Shown here: positions 23,301-35,560 of the stretch, in pieces | How positions within the stretch are numbered: position 1 is the first letter of the stretch | How the letters are laid out: every line of letters begins with the position of its first letter | Assembly: GCA_028023455.1 (NCBI GenBank) | Contig: JAQFVV010006275.1 | Location: forward strand, 1,989,279 to 2,053,278 | Direction: 5' to 3' | DNA length: 64,000 nucleotides | DNA from: Epiperipatus broadwayi | Taxonomy: Eukaryota; Onychophora; Udeonychophora; Euonychophora; Peripatidae | Program-made: the position numbers and the translations under genes | The notes under the pieces: generated by a model | Seen by the model: the letters and a program-made list of their open reading frames with translations, nothing else | Told to the model about the DNA's origin: nothing | Databases searched by the model: none

Positions 23301-24159
23301 TGATGGAGAATGAGCAGCCAACCGTGGATTGATCAATGGAGAAATGCCATGACCATTTTATTAATCTTTGCAAAATTCATATTTCTTTTAAAAGAAAAGA
23401 ATAACCACTTGGATACATTTGTGTGATCTGCATATGAAGAATCATTTTTAGAATAAATGAAAAATATATGTCAAAACTCTGTGAAAGGAAACAAAATAAA
23501 AATTATTGCAAGGGATATTATAAACAGACAAAAATTATTGTCTTATATGAATAACTATGATTTTTTGATAAACAACATGATTTAAATATGAAATTATAAG
23601 AATTGAAGTAAGATAAACTATTTACTTTTCACTATAATTATAAATTTGTATACATATTTTTTTTCTCACTAAATTGTGGATTATCAACTATACTAATTAA
23701 TTTCTATATGTTGTAAATATATTTACTTTATAATTAGATGTGTGTGCCTTATATATATATGATTGTTGTAATGATAATAGTTTGAAAGGATGTAAATACT
23801 ACTCGAATGTTGCTACTGGAATTAACTGTTGTTATAACTGTTCTGCATTTATTCACTTTTCATTTGTACATTTCATCAAATTAGTTGCCATTTAGTTTTA
23901 AAAATCCTGAGATCTATGATCCAGAGCTGATATATCTTCAAAAAGTATAGGTTTAAACCTAGATTGTAAGTGGTGCCACTCTGGTTTTAAATAATGTCTC
24001 ACCAGAACTAATAAATATTTTAGTATACTTAGGTAATATGAATTTATACCCATATGATGAGCAGGAAATGTTACTATGTTAACATTATCAGCAATAGGCT
24101 GTAAGCCGATAATGTCCATCAGTATGTTAATGATTGGTCTAATAAGTCAATTATAGTCA
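20311..24159. other. AT-rich non-coding DNA, nearly 4 kb
   Basis: AT-rich throughout, with a G11 run at 22404-22414. Minus-strand open frames at 20372-20662 and 23898-24119 have no recognised domains. The second has a mixed composition near 23930-23990 (WHHLQSRFKP) and might be part of a worn repeat. No gene is supported. Confidence 0.4.
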
Positions 24160-24310
24160 TGACCAAGGGTGGCCTGATCATAATATATATATATGTCACT
24201 ACATGTCTATGTGGTTAGGGGGTTGTGGTTCATTTGGCCATCATGAACTTGACCATTCATTTACTAGTTCGAGGTTAGTAGTGATACAATACTTTCAGTA
24301 ATACCTATTA
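24160..24310 (+). repeat. Possible tRNA-derived SINE, second type
   Basis: TGTCTATGTGGTTAGGGGGT resembles a box A head, and TACTAGTTCGAGGTTAGTA about 45 bases downstream resembles box B. Spacing is tRNA-like. It does not share the family D tail, so it may be a different SINE or a single decayed tRNA-like copy. Confidence 0.45.
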
Positions 24311-26699
24311 TGATGTTTGACATTTTTATTATTTTTTATAGTTTGAAGATTGTATAATGGATAGTTAATTTCAGATGTTCAGAAATATAATTGGGTATTT
24401 GAGTAATTTTTAAAAAAAATATTGAATATTATTAATGAATAAATAATGGTTATATGCAAAGTGTAATGCCAGGGTCACTAACCTAGTCCCTATCCCCACT
24501 AATGGACATTAAAACCCTTCAGAGCAGTGATTATTTTCCAGATGTTAAAAGAAAAATCATAGATTACTACAGATGCACAACAGGCATTTAAATTTTTTTG
24601 CAGAGTTGCTCTTGTCTCTTATGAAATATGCTAACTTGATACAAATTTATAAATGTTCCAATTTTAATATTGACATTTATGTATGGTTTGCAATTACACT
24701 TTTGCTTAACAATGTAATTAAACAATCAATAAACTTTGTGGCCTGTACACATAACTTATAACAATAAACAATTTGTAATAATTGTGTGATCTACTTCTTT
24801 GTCCATGGCAGTCTATGAGTATTTGAGGTTAGTTACGTGTGATCTTAAGCTTGTTTGTAAAAAGTTATAAAATTTTTAATCAGACTGTTTATTGGAACCT
24901 GAAAATGGATTTTATCAAATCTGATATGAATATACAACTTTCAATGTGTTTATTGTTTCACCAAATATTATCAAATGAGGCACTATATTAAGTTATTTAG
25001 CCATTGATGGGTGATAGGTAAAAATAAGATTGACAAACCTTAGTGTAATAAAATTTATTTAAAAAACATAAGTAATTAAATAGATAATTTTATAATAAAT
25101 AAATTTAACACAAGTATATACATTTCTTTTCATGTACTTAAATAAATACATATGTTATTTATTATTGGAAATCCTTTTTATTTTTAGATTACAAACTAAA
25201 GTTACAACAATAAAGGAGAAAGCAGCATATTTAATATAGCTATTAAGGAAACTTAGATGCAAATTTGTTAACTTATTTACTGACTGAGCCATGGTAGTCT
25301 TCTTGATTAAACCAAAATTACAGTCAACTGATGATACTTGTTTATTATCAGTAATAGTTTTGTCATTATCTATCATCTTTTTAATATAATTTATTTTAAC
25401 AGCTTAATATTTAAAAGTTTATCCTCAACTTTAGAACCTTTCACATTATTAACTTAATGTCTAATCTATGAATTTTTTCTACAATACAGGCTTTTTCATA
25501 CCTGCACTAATCTTAAATTTTTAACAATTTTTAATTTATATTATGGGATTTTACCTGAATAATATTGTGGAATAAAATCTTTCAGCATTATTCATTCAAA
25601 AGTTTTAAACATTTCAGAATGGAAGGAGTTTAAGAGTGTTTTTTTCTTTTCTGTATTATTTTTAAATCATATATTATTTCCATCAGTTTTAATTTATCTG
25701 ATTACAGAGTTGGTTTCTAGAGAAGTCACTATCACTTAAATCCGATTAGTATTTTCCTTCTATCGGTTTCAATCTTCAAATAGTTGAGACATTCCTCTGA
25801 GGTTTATGTTTCTTGATTCTGCCACGATTAGATTTACAAATTTTGAAGATTTCAAAACCTGCCAGTATTAATTCTATTTTAAACCTAAGTTATCTTTATT
25901 TATTTTTCTGAAATATTATAGTATACAGTATTTTGCTTCAAATGTGAGGCTAAAATAACTATAATAAGGTTATAAAAAAGAATTTTTGCATAAATAAATT
26001 TGAATTTAACATCACATTTAGAATTTAAATTCATTGCTTAACAATTTATAAATTCAATGCGATCATTTTAGTGGGTTTTTTTTTAAAAAAAAAAAAAAAC
26101 TTGGAGATATTTGAATTTTACCAAGCTTGTTCTGACAGGTTTATTAAACCAGACAGTTTCCAGTTTTTATTAAAGTATTTTTATAACTATATTCTCCAAT
26201 GAAATTTAAAAATCAAATTTTATTGTTAAATTTGATATATACAAGTTGTAAATGTTATTGACAATATTTAAAAGGAATTTTTTAAAAAAAAAAAAACTTG
26301 AAAAAAGTAACAAAAGTAAAAAGAGTAAAAGAATGGAGATGGAGCGAATGAAATGTTTTACCTATATTCACATACACAGATATGGATAGACAGGAAGAGG
26401 GATGTAGTAACTTTTCATATGAAAGCATAATAAAATTTTATAATTTTTGACATATTTAAATAGTAAAAAGGAAGGTCATTATTAGAATAAATAGCATGAT
26501 TATCTTTTAATTAATGATACTTGAAGTGATATGCTTTGTATTCTCATTTAGTATTTGAGGGGTAATTGAAGTATTCTTTAGATCATATTTACACTTTCAA
26601 AGACTTGAGATAATGCATGTTAGTTAGTAACACATTAGTAAGTTATACAAATTTTATAAAATGAATTTTTTAAAAAAATCTTCGAAGAATAATTAAGCA
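24311..26699. other. AT-rich non-coding DNA
   Basis: AT-rich, with T9A15 and T6A13 palindromic homopolymer junctions near 26076-26099 and 26278-26296. Small open frames at 24573-24761 and 25155-25376 carry no motifs. No gene is supported. Confidence 0.4.
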
Positions 26700-26900
26700 G
26701 TAAATATTATATCTCTTTCCCCCGATCTTGAACTCTGCTTGAACTTCACTATTATTATTAGCATCCACTTCTAAATAAGTAAAAAAGTTAAAACAGGGGG
26801 CGGGGACGGAATTAGAATTGTTAGTTGTGTGTATCTTAACGATGTAAATGTCGTTGCACAAACGCGCAATCCAATTATCATAATTAATGTTGAGATATCC
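26700..26900. promoter_or_regulatory. Second GC-box/CCAAT cluster
   Basis: GGGGGCGGGG at 26796-26805, ACGCGCA at about 26862-26868 and CCAAT at 26871-26875 fall within 80 bp in an otherwise CpG-poor region. This could be a minor promoter or enhancer. The minus-strand open frame at 26670-26861 overlaps it and has no recognised domain. Evidence is weaker than for the 16.6-16.85 kb cluster. Confidence 0.35.
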
Positions 26901-27406
26901 GATGACATGAGACTAACCAAATTCTGTGCTTATCAAAGTGACTGAAAACAATATAAATGAGGGAAAGAATAATGATTAATTTAGATACAAATGGTAATAA
27001 TATTTGTTAATGAATTAAATTCAGAAAGATAATAATTAATAACTGTTAAACTTTCTAAAGCTGTAATTATTATTAATATGTTTCACACAAATTATTAACA
27101 TTATATTTAATATTTATTTTTCACAGTTTAATAATATTTATAAATATACTGGATTTTATCATTATTTTAGCTTCGTATCTTCATGACAAAATTTCGTTAT
27201 ATATTCATCTACATATTGTACAGCGCGTGACAATTTAATTCTCAGAATGACCAAGTGGTGGTGACTTAATTGTAACAAAATCGTGTGACTATTCATGTTT
27301 ATACATGTTTAAGATAACAAGTGTGTAAATTTTAAACTGATAGAGCTAGTTATTAGCTAGTTATTGAGAAAATAATAAATATCCATGCATACACTTAGCC
27401 GTAAAA
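26901..27406. other. AT-rich DNA upstream of the mariner relic
   Basis: AT-rich sequence. The 5' terminal inverted repeat of the mariner element should lie here but I could not identify it. Confidence 0.35.
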
Positions 27407-28230
27407 ATGGGTGATCGGAATTTTGATCAACATGTTAATATCAAATTTTGTGTGAAAATCAGCAAATGTGCTACTGAAACATTACAGCTGTTTGCAAGTA
27501 GTGACATATTGTGAAGATAATATGAAGAAATCAAGTGTTTGATAAGAGGTTCAAAGATGGGCTAGAAGATGTTACAGCTAGAAGATGTGACAGATAATTC
27601 AAGAATTAGCACATTAATATTAACAAAGTGTGAGATGCAATACAGTCCAACAGATGATTAAGTATGAGATTGATAGATGAAGAACTAATTTTAAATAAAA
27701 GATTTCTGTGAAGTTTGTGCCTCAGATCTTGATGAATGTACAGAAACAGTGTCGGTTTGATGGTGCAACCAATCTTTCTTTAAATATGCATCTGCTTATG
27801 AGGGTAATTATGAGTGATGAAATTTGGTGCTTCCAGTATGAACCAGAAATAAAATATCAGAGCATGCAAGAGAAATTCCCAGATTTACTGCACAATAAAA
27901 AGGCATGCTTGTCATGCTAATAGTTTAAGACCATGATGGTGTGTTTCTTTTATCATAAAGGAGTAGTCCACCAAGAATTTATTCAACAGGGACAAACCAT
28001 CAAACAACAATGTTATTTTAAAGTACTTCAGAGATTACAAGATTCTGTTTGGAAAAGAAGACCCAAATTGTGGCTAACAAATGGATCATTCATTATGACA
28101 ATGTGCAAACCATAGTGCACTTATTGTGAGAGACTTTTTCCCCATAAAATTAATTACACAATTAATCATCCTGCTTATTCCTTGACTTAACTCAGATGAT
28201 AGTAGCCACTAATGTACACTTCAACAAGTA
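27407..28230 (+). pseudogene. Decayed mariner (DD34D) transposase
   Basis: The start at 27407 opens a frame whose N-terminal region contains VNIKFCVKISKCATETL, the mariner helix-turn-helix start. After several frameshifts come KFVPQIL, then SDEIWCFQYEPEIKYQSMQ, matching the first catalytic Asp region (normally GDETW). Next come KGVVHQEFIQQGQTIKQ and, in another frame, IHYDN, which matches the HxDN second catalytic Asp block. HSALIVRDFF and PAYS/LDL match the end of the domain, and the last catalytic region (CDF in live copies) reads QMI, so it is lost. Two open frames (27708-27920 and 27933-28115) are fragments of this one gene. It is a dead copy. Confidence 0.88.
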
Positions 28231-30518
28231 TATTTTATAAAGATGTATTCCGAAAATTAAATTGTTACATCTCCTATATGAAAGGAAAATTTTAAACAAA
28301 ACTTAAGGAAAGTGCTTTTAATTATAAAAAGAAATTTAATTAATTGACCATGCATCTAATAGTACTGATTTTAGGTACTATTGAATCATAGCATCAAAGA
28401 AAAAGACCAAAAGTACTAACTAAAATTAAAATGTACTTATTAAGATAATTATAAAGTTTGAGAACAGCATTAGATACTAATAAGGCTGGAATGGCCACTT
28501 TTTTAAAATCCACTCTCTAGAAGTAATCTGTTATTCAACGAATAATGAATACTAAAAGATAAAAATAGAAAGGAAAAATAAATTATAATTTTTAAAAAAT
28601 AATTTTACTATTATTGTAAATTTAAAACCAATTTTGGAGTCTCAAATAATACTACATTTAACTTGCATCACAAAATTGGTAAAAGAATGTCCTAATTAAA
28701 TATTTATGTTTATCTAATTGAAGCTTTATTTTTATCACTGCATTTAAATTAACTTCACTCTTTAAAATAAAAACAAATGATTTCAAACTAAAATCTATCT
28801 AAAGAAATTTAAATAATTATGTTTTGCCTTTATGCAAAACGATTAACTTTTTTAAAAAAGAACAACAATATAATAAGAGCCCAGAAATGCAAATGAAGAC
28901 TTTGTACAGTATACATATATTTTCCACTTATCGTATTGATGCTTCATAGATCAAAATGTTTATGTTATGATTTTATATTTGTTCTAACATAAGGCTTAAA
29001 ACTTGTATTTTGTGAAACGATGGCACTATGGTTAACCAGATGCCATAAGGTTTTCACCATCCCACAACAAAATAAAGAGATCTTTTTCACCAACAAACTA
29101 ACTGAACTTAGGAAAAGGGATCAAACCTTGCTCCAATAAACAGATACAAGGATACATGGAATATTATTAATAATTAGAATATAAAACTCATACTTATGAT
29201 GACATACCAATTTCAAAATCTTAGAAAAATCAAGACACAACTAATATGAAAAATGAAGAACTTTTCACCCAGAATCACCAACACACTATAGTCTAATAAA
29301 GCCTTAAATAAATAATTTGAGAAGAAAAAAACAAATGGAACAAAAAAAAATCATTTGTTTTTGTTCTCAAATGTGAATCTTGATATTTATAGTTACTTCT
29401 CTGTTGATTTCTTCAATATAAATTTACATCAGTATATAAAAAAGAAAGCTGGGTATCTGAATAATGAAATAAAATTGTAGAGAAAGTTTAGTTTTCAAAT
29501 CCAAAAAAAAATAAAAAAAATAAAAAAATTTATAAATCTAAGTTTACCTGTAAAACAAAAATACTGAATCCCATTTTCTTATACTTAAATGTTATGGTTA
29601 TAATCATATGGTTGTTGTTCAGAAGATTGAGTAACATTTGAGCATCTGAATATAAGAGTGAGCACAACTGTTCTCTTTAAATGCAAGTATTTGCTTTTTT
29701 ATTTTCCTCAGAAATTAATCCATAAATCATCAGCTCCCGTAATTGCATTAAACTATACAATATTTTGATGGCTAAATCAATCTTGTGCTTGTGCCATGTG
29801 TTTTCAAAGATGATTAGTTAAAACCAAAAGATCTGAAAAATTTAGTCCACAAACTTTGCCCTACGTGAAATATTGGGAAACGTGGTTGGAGAATGTGCTT
29901 TATCTTCTAATACCTTAGCCATTAATGGAGCATATATAAATCTGAAAGATACAATCAAAAATTATCATATTTATATACTAGAAAATGTTCTGTTTTACAC
30001 TGAAGTGTGGTAAGATTCCACTATGTATCAATAAAATCTCCCACCTGCCTTCTGCAGTATCATTGACTATTGAATGCTTACATAAAAATGTTTATAGAAT
30101 AACAGAAAATTTTCTGCTAACTAATAAGATATCACTTTACACTGTTTGAGTATATTGTGCCTTTAATTTGTGCATTATGCATAATTATTATCTTCCTCAA
30201 AATCATGTAATGCAATTTTTTGCTGTTTTTATATTCAGTTCTGTTTTAAAATGCACATATTTTTATGTAAACCCTATACATTTCAATTTACCAAGTAAAT
30301 ATTGATAAAATCAAAATCATTATCTTTGTTGTAATAAATCTTGAATATTAATTTCTCAATGAGTAAAGAGTTATGTGGAAAGCCTAACAAACACCATCTA
30401 GTTGTAAATGATTTCTTAAATAAAATTTTTTTTTTTTTGATATATCAAAAGATAGTTCTACTATGGTATTAACACATTGTATATTTAAACATAAATATTT
30501 AAAAAGAAAAAAAAACAA
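28231..30518. other. AT-rich non-coding DNA
   Basis: AT-rich, with one less AT-biased stretch near 29020-29300 that is open for about 35 codons on plus (contains KEIFFTNKLTELRKRD). I do not recognise it. No other feature is supported. Confidence 0.35.
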
Positions 30519-31590
30519 GTGGTGGCCATCAGCCTAAAAAGAACTTGTTTTCCTAAAAACCTCAATGGGTTGGGCCCGCACTCCATTGACACTCTTCTGA
30601 TCCAGAGATCTCACAACATTATTCTCACACTCCTAAGTCACTTTTCTGCCAACCTTGTGCATATCATTATCACACCCACTGACACTCCTCCTCTCAGTGG
30701 CAGGCCCAGGTCATGGACCTCACTCATTGCCAACATCCTACAAAAGGCTGGCTTTGTTATACCAATCCATCAGCAGCAGACTAAAGTACTGGGAGGTTTT
30801 CAATCAGACTGCAGACTTCTCCATTGGGTCCCCTATATTCCTCAAACTTACCAATGCTCAATTAATCTGCAAATTGAAAAGTTTGGTCCCTTGAGGCAAA
30901 ATTTCTCGATTTCCTCCTCAAAATCAATCTTCACTCCCTTCCCACAAATCAATTTTTGGACAACCATAGGGGTTTCATCAAGATCTCTCCCATATTCCAG
31001 CTCTGTAAAACTGACAATGAAACCCCCCAGCACTTTCTACTTAAATGCCCCTTTCTGCTTGATGTGAGAAATGTCATCAACTTCTGCCTTTCCTCGCACA
31101 GGAATACCATCTTCAAACTCCAAGAATCCATAGAAACAGGGGTCTTCACTGCTATTAGGCTATCAATTTTTTTCATCTATGCCCTTTGGTTGCTCTGATG
31201 TGCCATTATCTTTGACCAGAGAGTACCCTTAGTAAACCAAAAGCTCTCGGACCTAATTCGCTCTCTCAAAACCAGAGTTACCAAACTAGCCCCACCTCCA
31301 CTCCTCACAGACACTTGGGCAATCCTCCGTCCTCTCAGCTTCGGTCATAGGACTCAATCACGAAGACATGCATTTCGGACCAGCCTGGATTACACACCGT
31401 TTCCCCTCTCCACTTCCCTTCCCCTTTTCACATGTATCCTTCCCCTCTTACCATGTTGCTCCTGAAATTTCAATTTATCATATAATCACTTCCTTGTAAA
31501 CCTTTTTCTAACTGTATGTGTATCTGTGTTTTTTTTGATGAATAACGTTCATCACTGAGATGAAAAAAAAAGGAAAAAAAACAATTAGAA
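30519..31590 (+). pseudogene. 3' end of a non-LTR (LINE) retrotransposon ORF2
   Basis: Much more GC-rich than its surroundings. The first frame (30519 on) has FPKNLNGLG and SIDTLLIQRS, like the post-RT region of LINE ORF2. In a shifted frame near 31000-31080 comes LCKTDNETPQHFLLKCPF, the C-terminal zinc-knuckle-like block (Cys, His, Cys with a following aromatic) found in many LINE ORF2 proteins. Frameshifts separate the parts. A pyrimidine-rich 3' UTR follows, and the unit ends near 31560-31590 in an A-rich tail (AAAAAAAAAGGAAAAAAAAC), as expected of a 5'-truncated LINE insertion. Overlapping frames in other phases are shadows. The clade is not determined; it differs from the minus-strand relics elsewhere in the window. 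Confidence 0.75.
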
Positions 31591-31619
31591 ATTTTTGAGA
31601 TGTGTATTTAATGCAATAA

Positions 31620-31770
31620 AAATCATCCAGTACCATTCTGTTCAGATCCTCAAAATAATTTCTAGCATATGGCTTTCATCAGTGACAAGTTTGAGGTCTG
31701 GAAATAATGTATTGGATCCACCACATCAAGTCACCTTAGATCCAGGAGAAAGTCATAAGGTAGAAACAAA
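31620..31770 (+). repeat. Possible family A core relic
   Basis: ATATGGCTTTCATCAGTGAC ... AAGTTTGAGGTCTGGA ... TTAGATCCAGGAG resembles the family A core (TGTGGCCTTTCATCAGTGAG ... AGATCTGAGAGC). There are no arms, so this is at best a fragment lying just after the LINE tail. Confidence 0.35.
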
Positions 31771-33844
31771 TTTGGATAGAGGAAAAAAGAATCATCATTG
31801 AAGAAATTAATAAAAAATAAATTGGATTAAGTATACCTTTAGAAGTAGAAGCAGATGAATGATGCATTTTTCTGACTAAAATAACATTCCTTTGTACTGA
31901 AAGTTTCAAATCAAATTCAGTAAGATAACAACCCCATTGGCCAATGAATCTTCACATTTGAATACTATAACTAATCTATTTGTAATTCCTAATATGAGAT
32001 TTGTTGCTGTGAATAGTAATAAAATAACTTTTATTAACCTTAGTAATAAACACATTAATAAATACTTTTTTTTTTAAAGAATAACATAAACTTAAGTCCA
32101 GCTCAAAATATACTTTTTTTAATCATTCTGATCTAGTGTCAGTACATATGTTGTTGAAACTTATAGTAATTAAAAGCCCTGTTCAATGCTTTCATTATTT
32201 CCTTATTATTTATTTTAATACAACAATATTTATTTTCATCTGATTGTTTCAGGTAAATCTTCAGCTTTTGTCAGAGATCTTTTACATTAAACATAGTGCT
32301 GGTGAAGGTTGTAAATTCAGTTGAAATAATTAGAAAATAAAATAAAATTGCTTGGAAAAATGAAAATAAAAAGTTGTTATATAAATACAATTTATCCAAA
32401 CTACTTCGAACACTTTTTAGCAAAAATCCTTTATTGTATATATATACATACATCTATGTTGCGACTGTCTTGCAGTCTTTTTCAGAGTTATGATATAATG
32501 AACAAAATAAAATAAAATACATAACTATATAAATAGTACCATAAAAAACATAACAATAAAAAAACTAAAAACAATATAAAATATCTATCAAAACCTAATG
32601 AAACTGAAATAAATATAATCAAACCCAAATAAAATAAAAAGTTATTATTAATTAAAAGCTTTTTAGAACATGCAATTGTGAATTGTTAATTAGTCATATG
32701 ATTTGATAGAATTTGTAGTTTTGTCCTTCAATATTTTTTAAACTTTTGAATTTAATCCCTGTTTTTTTTTATTTAGTGAAACTTATAATTAATTTTTATT
32801 CTGTTTCCTGGATTATGTTAGTAACCTCGGGAATTTATGTATTTTTATTTGTATGTATATAGAGAATAGGCTAAAAACTTTTATTATGAACTCATAATTA
32901 TTATTTATACATGCTTAACTTTTTTAGTTTATTTTAAATAATTTTTAAATAAAAAAAAGGGGACGACGACAAATTTTTGACTTACATAATATATGTATAA
33001 CTTAAAGATTTAGATAGTCATATTTGTTCAAAGAAGAAAGACAAACTATCTTCTTAGCTATGCTGCATTTTCTCACATTTCTAGTTTCATATAAAGAGTG
33101 TTTTGCTATTTTAGGCAAGTATCTATAAATGATTATTGATAAATCTGAATTAATAGGATAATCTTGAAGACATGTATGTATAAGTGCAATATATATTAGA
33201 TCTGCTTACTATCTACTTTTATAACTTACATTAAGTGGTGCAATCAATATAATTTTTAAAAAATAATACATACTAAATGGCATCTTATCTTTATGAAACA
33301 ATTATCCTTTTAAAGTAAGTTATTTTAATTTATATAGTTTTCAAAAATAAAAAAAATTCATAGATAACAAGTGTGAAGTCCAGGTTATTTTCAGAGGATT
33401 TCTCAACTTTGTAAAGTTTAAAAATATTTTGTTTTAAAAGCTTAATTTTTCTATTTATTGTCAGCATAGTAACATTCAATAAATAATTTTAAAATACTAC
33501 AGTAATTTTAAAATCTTCGAGATAATAAAGCATTTTAGCTTGTGGCAAGAGTAGGGAGGTTCATAAACAACCAATAAATTTTGAATGTTATTTTTTTTTT
33601 TTGTTCCAGATGTCAGTGTCACTCTTTATACCCTGATTCATCAGCTCAATAAATATAACCAGCGTGTATAAAAAAGTCACATAAAAAGTGTCTTGAAAAG
33701 ACATTAATTACATAAAAGTCATCTATTTACGACCTGTAATATTTGTAGTTGCCATATGAAAACTTTTTTATTATTATTTATAAAAGAGCAAATGTATATA
33801 AGCACACATTGATATTTACATATGTATAGATATGAAAAATGCAT
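31771..33844. other. AT-rich DNA with an A-rich block at 32455-32645
   Basis: GCGACTGTCTTGCAGTCTTT at about 32460, followed by TTCAGAGTTATGATATAATG and nearly 150 bp of A-rich sequence (AAATAAAATAC-type units), could be a 3' end plus A tail of an unrecognised retroposon. Elsewhere the stretch is AT-rich and shows no gene. Confidence 0.35.
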
Positions 33845-33965
33845 ATGGCTTTATTGCTAAGGAGTTCATGAGAAATTTGAGCACCTGACCTGCAAGTGCT
33901 AGAATAGATCGTGGGTCTTCTTGATTCCAAGTCAGAATCTCTACCAACTGCACCAAACTACACAG
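33845..33965 (-). repeat. tRNA-derived SINE, family D, copy 3
   Basis: Read on the minus strand: GTAGTTTGGTGCAGTTGGTA (box A-like), TTCTGACTTGGAATCAAGAA, ACGATCTATTCTAGC (box B region), then the family tail GTGCTCAAATTTCTCATGAA CTCC. It ends near the AT-rich flank at 33845. Confidence 0.7.
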
Positions 33966-34211
33966 GACATGTACAGATATAAGCTATGCTTACACTTATT
34001 GAAATCATTAGTAATTAATAATGTAATAGCCTTTATGTTTAGAAATTAGTCACATTTCTAGACAATGATCTGGATTGTCATATCAAAATGTAAGATTTGT
34101 TGCTGGAGTGCTTATATGTTTATTAACTTTTCTAAGGATAATAATTGGTGGTAATAATGAAACATACAGTCTGAAAGTGAAATAATTTCTATAATATTAA
34201 TATAGTCTTAA
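33966..34211. other. AT-rich spacer
   Basis: AT-rich interval between two SINE copies in opposite orientation. Nothing recognised. Confidence 0.35.
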
Positions 34212-34335
34212 TTTAACACCGTGGTTAGAGTAGTCAGCTCAGGGGCTAAAGATTTCTGGGTCAAATTTTCAGCTGAGAAAAGTTATGGTGTTTGACTTTT
34301 ATGCCCGAGCTACTACTGTTTATTAGGCACAAACA
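34212..34335 (+). repeat. tRNA-derived SINE, family D, copy 4 (divergent)
   Basis: ACACCGTGGTTAGAGTAGTC resembles a box A head and TTCTGGGTCAAATTTTCAG a box B region. The tail TGGTGTTTGACTTTTATGCC CGAGC aligns with the family D tail. More diverged than the other copies. Confidence 0.55.
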
Positions 34336-34479
34336 TATTTTGAAATTCTTTGTAAACCATTATGTATAAATAATAATAAGCAGTCACTTAAAAATTAGTA
34401 TAGCCATTGTAACTCAAAAAAAAAAAAAAGGAGAGAGGAAAAAAACAAAACTTTAGAAATGAGTTTTGCAATAATTATA

Positions 34480-35560
34480 CAAGCCACAAATATGATCCAC
34501 ATATAGAACATATTGGTCCATTTTTCGGTTTACTTGATATTTTATGATGTTATCTTTTAGTTTTCTTAGCAGAAAACTTTCTGAAATGCACCATGTCTAA
34601 TTGTAGCTCTCCAATGTATTCTGTTCTCCCCATATCTTCCCAATGAAAACAACATTGCAATTTCTTTGAATGTCTTTGAGATAATCTTTATAATGTTAAT
34701 GAGATCTACCTTTCTCCCACAAAAGTTCATGTTCATCATAAAACACTTTTAGAAAGCTGTCCATTTGTTTTACATTTACAATTCAATGGTGTGATTTTAC
34801 AATAATGGATTCAATTTTATCATATCCAGTAAACTGAAAAACACATTGATTGGCTGCCATTGTATTTTTAAAATTTTGTGGAGCACTCTTAAATTAAACT
34901 TTTCTAAAGCTTTTATATTGCACCAATAGAATATCCCAAGTTTCTCATCATATGCAGTTAACTTAGTTCTAGTAGTTATTTTCCTGTGATGAAATTCTCC
35001 ATTTGTTAAAAGCAACATTAGCACATTGGAATCTGTTTTAGATCTCAAAATCTAAATCCAACTTTCTACTTATAAAAAAAAATCTTCTAAGGTATTTAAA
35101 CTGGTTTACATTCTCAAACTAATATCCATCCAAGTTAAAAGTTCCTGAAGATTTTTCTTCTGTCATGATAAAGAACTTGAGATTTTGAACATTATAAACT
35201 GACATTTTTATAAGTTGCATTCAAAACATTAAGAACATTGTAAATCATATTTGAACTGGCAAATATGTAAATCTAGAATCCAAGAAAAAATATTCTTATT
35301 TCCACTTATAATTGATTGAAATTAAAAATTCTACCATCAAAACTATATTATATATTGATCCCGGTTTCATTAAGCCACTGTCATAAAAATTGAAAATAAT
35401 GTTGGAGCAAATGCACATTTTTGTTTAACACCAGTTTTCATTTCAAATGCCTGATTTTCCACCTATGGTCATAATATTTCCTTTCATTCCATCATGCAGA
35501 AGGTAATCTAATTCTGGGATCTATATAATAATAAAATAATCCAAGAAAGTTACACATCTT
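34480..35560 (-). pseudogene. LINE reverse-transcriptase relic, RTE-like
   Basis: On the minus strand, the 5' part near 35400-35470 reads a version of the RT block NGVKQGCVLAPTLF (here TGVKQKCAFAPTLFSIFM after a frameshift). Further on, 35048-34797 is open for 83 codons with ITTRTKLTAY, then ALEKFNLRVLHKILKIQWQ. That order (RTKxxVY ... LEKFHxRxLRxILxIxWQ) is typical of the region after the RT catalytic domain in RTE-like LINEs. Stops and frameshifts show it is dead. The 3' end is not clear. Confidence 0.8.
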
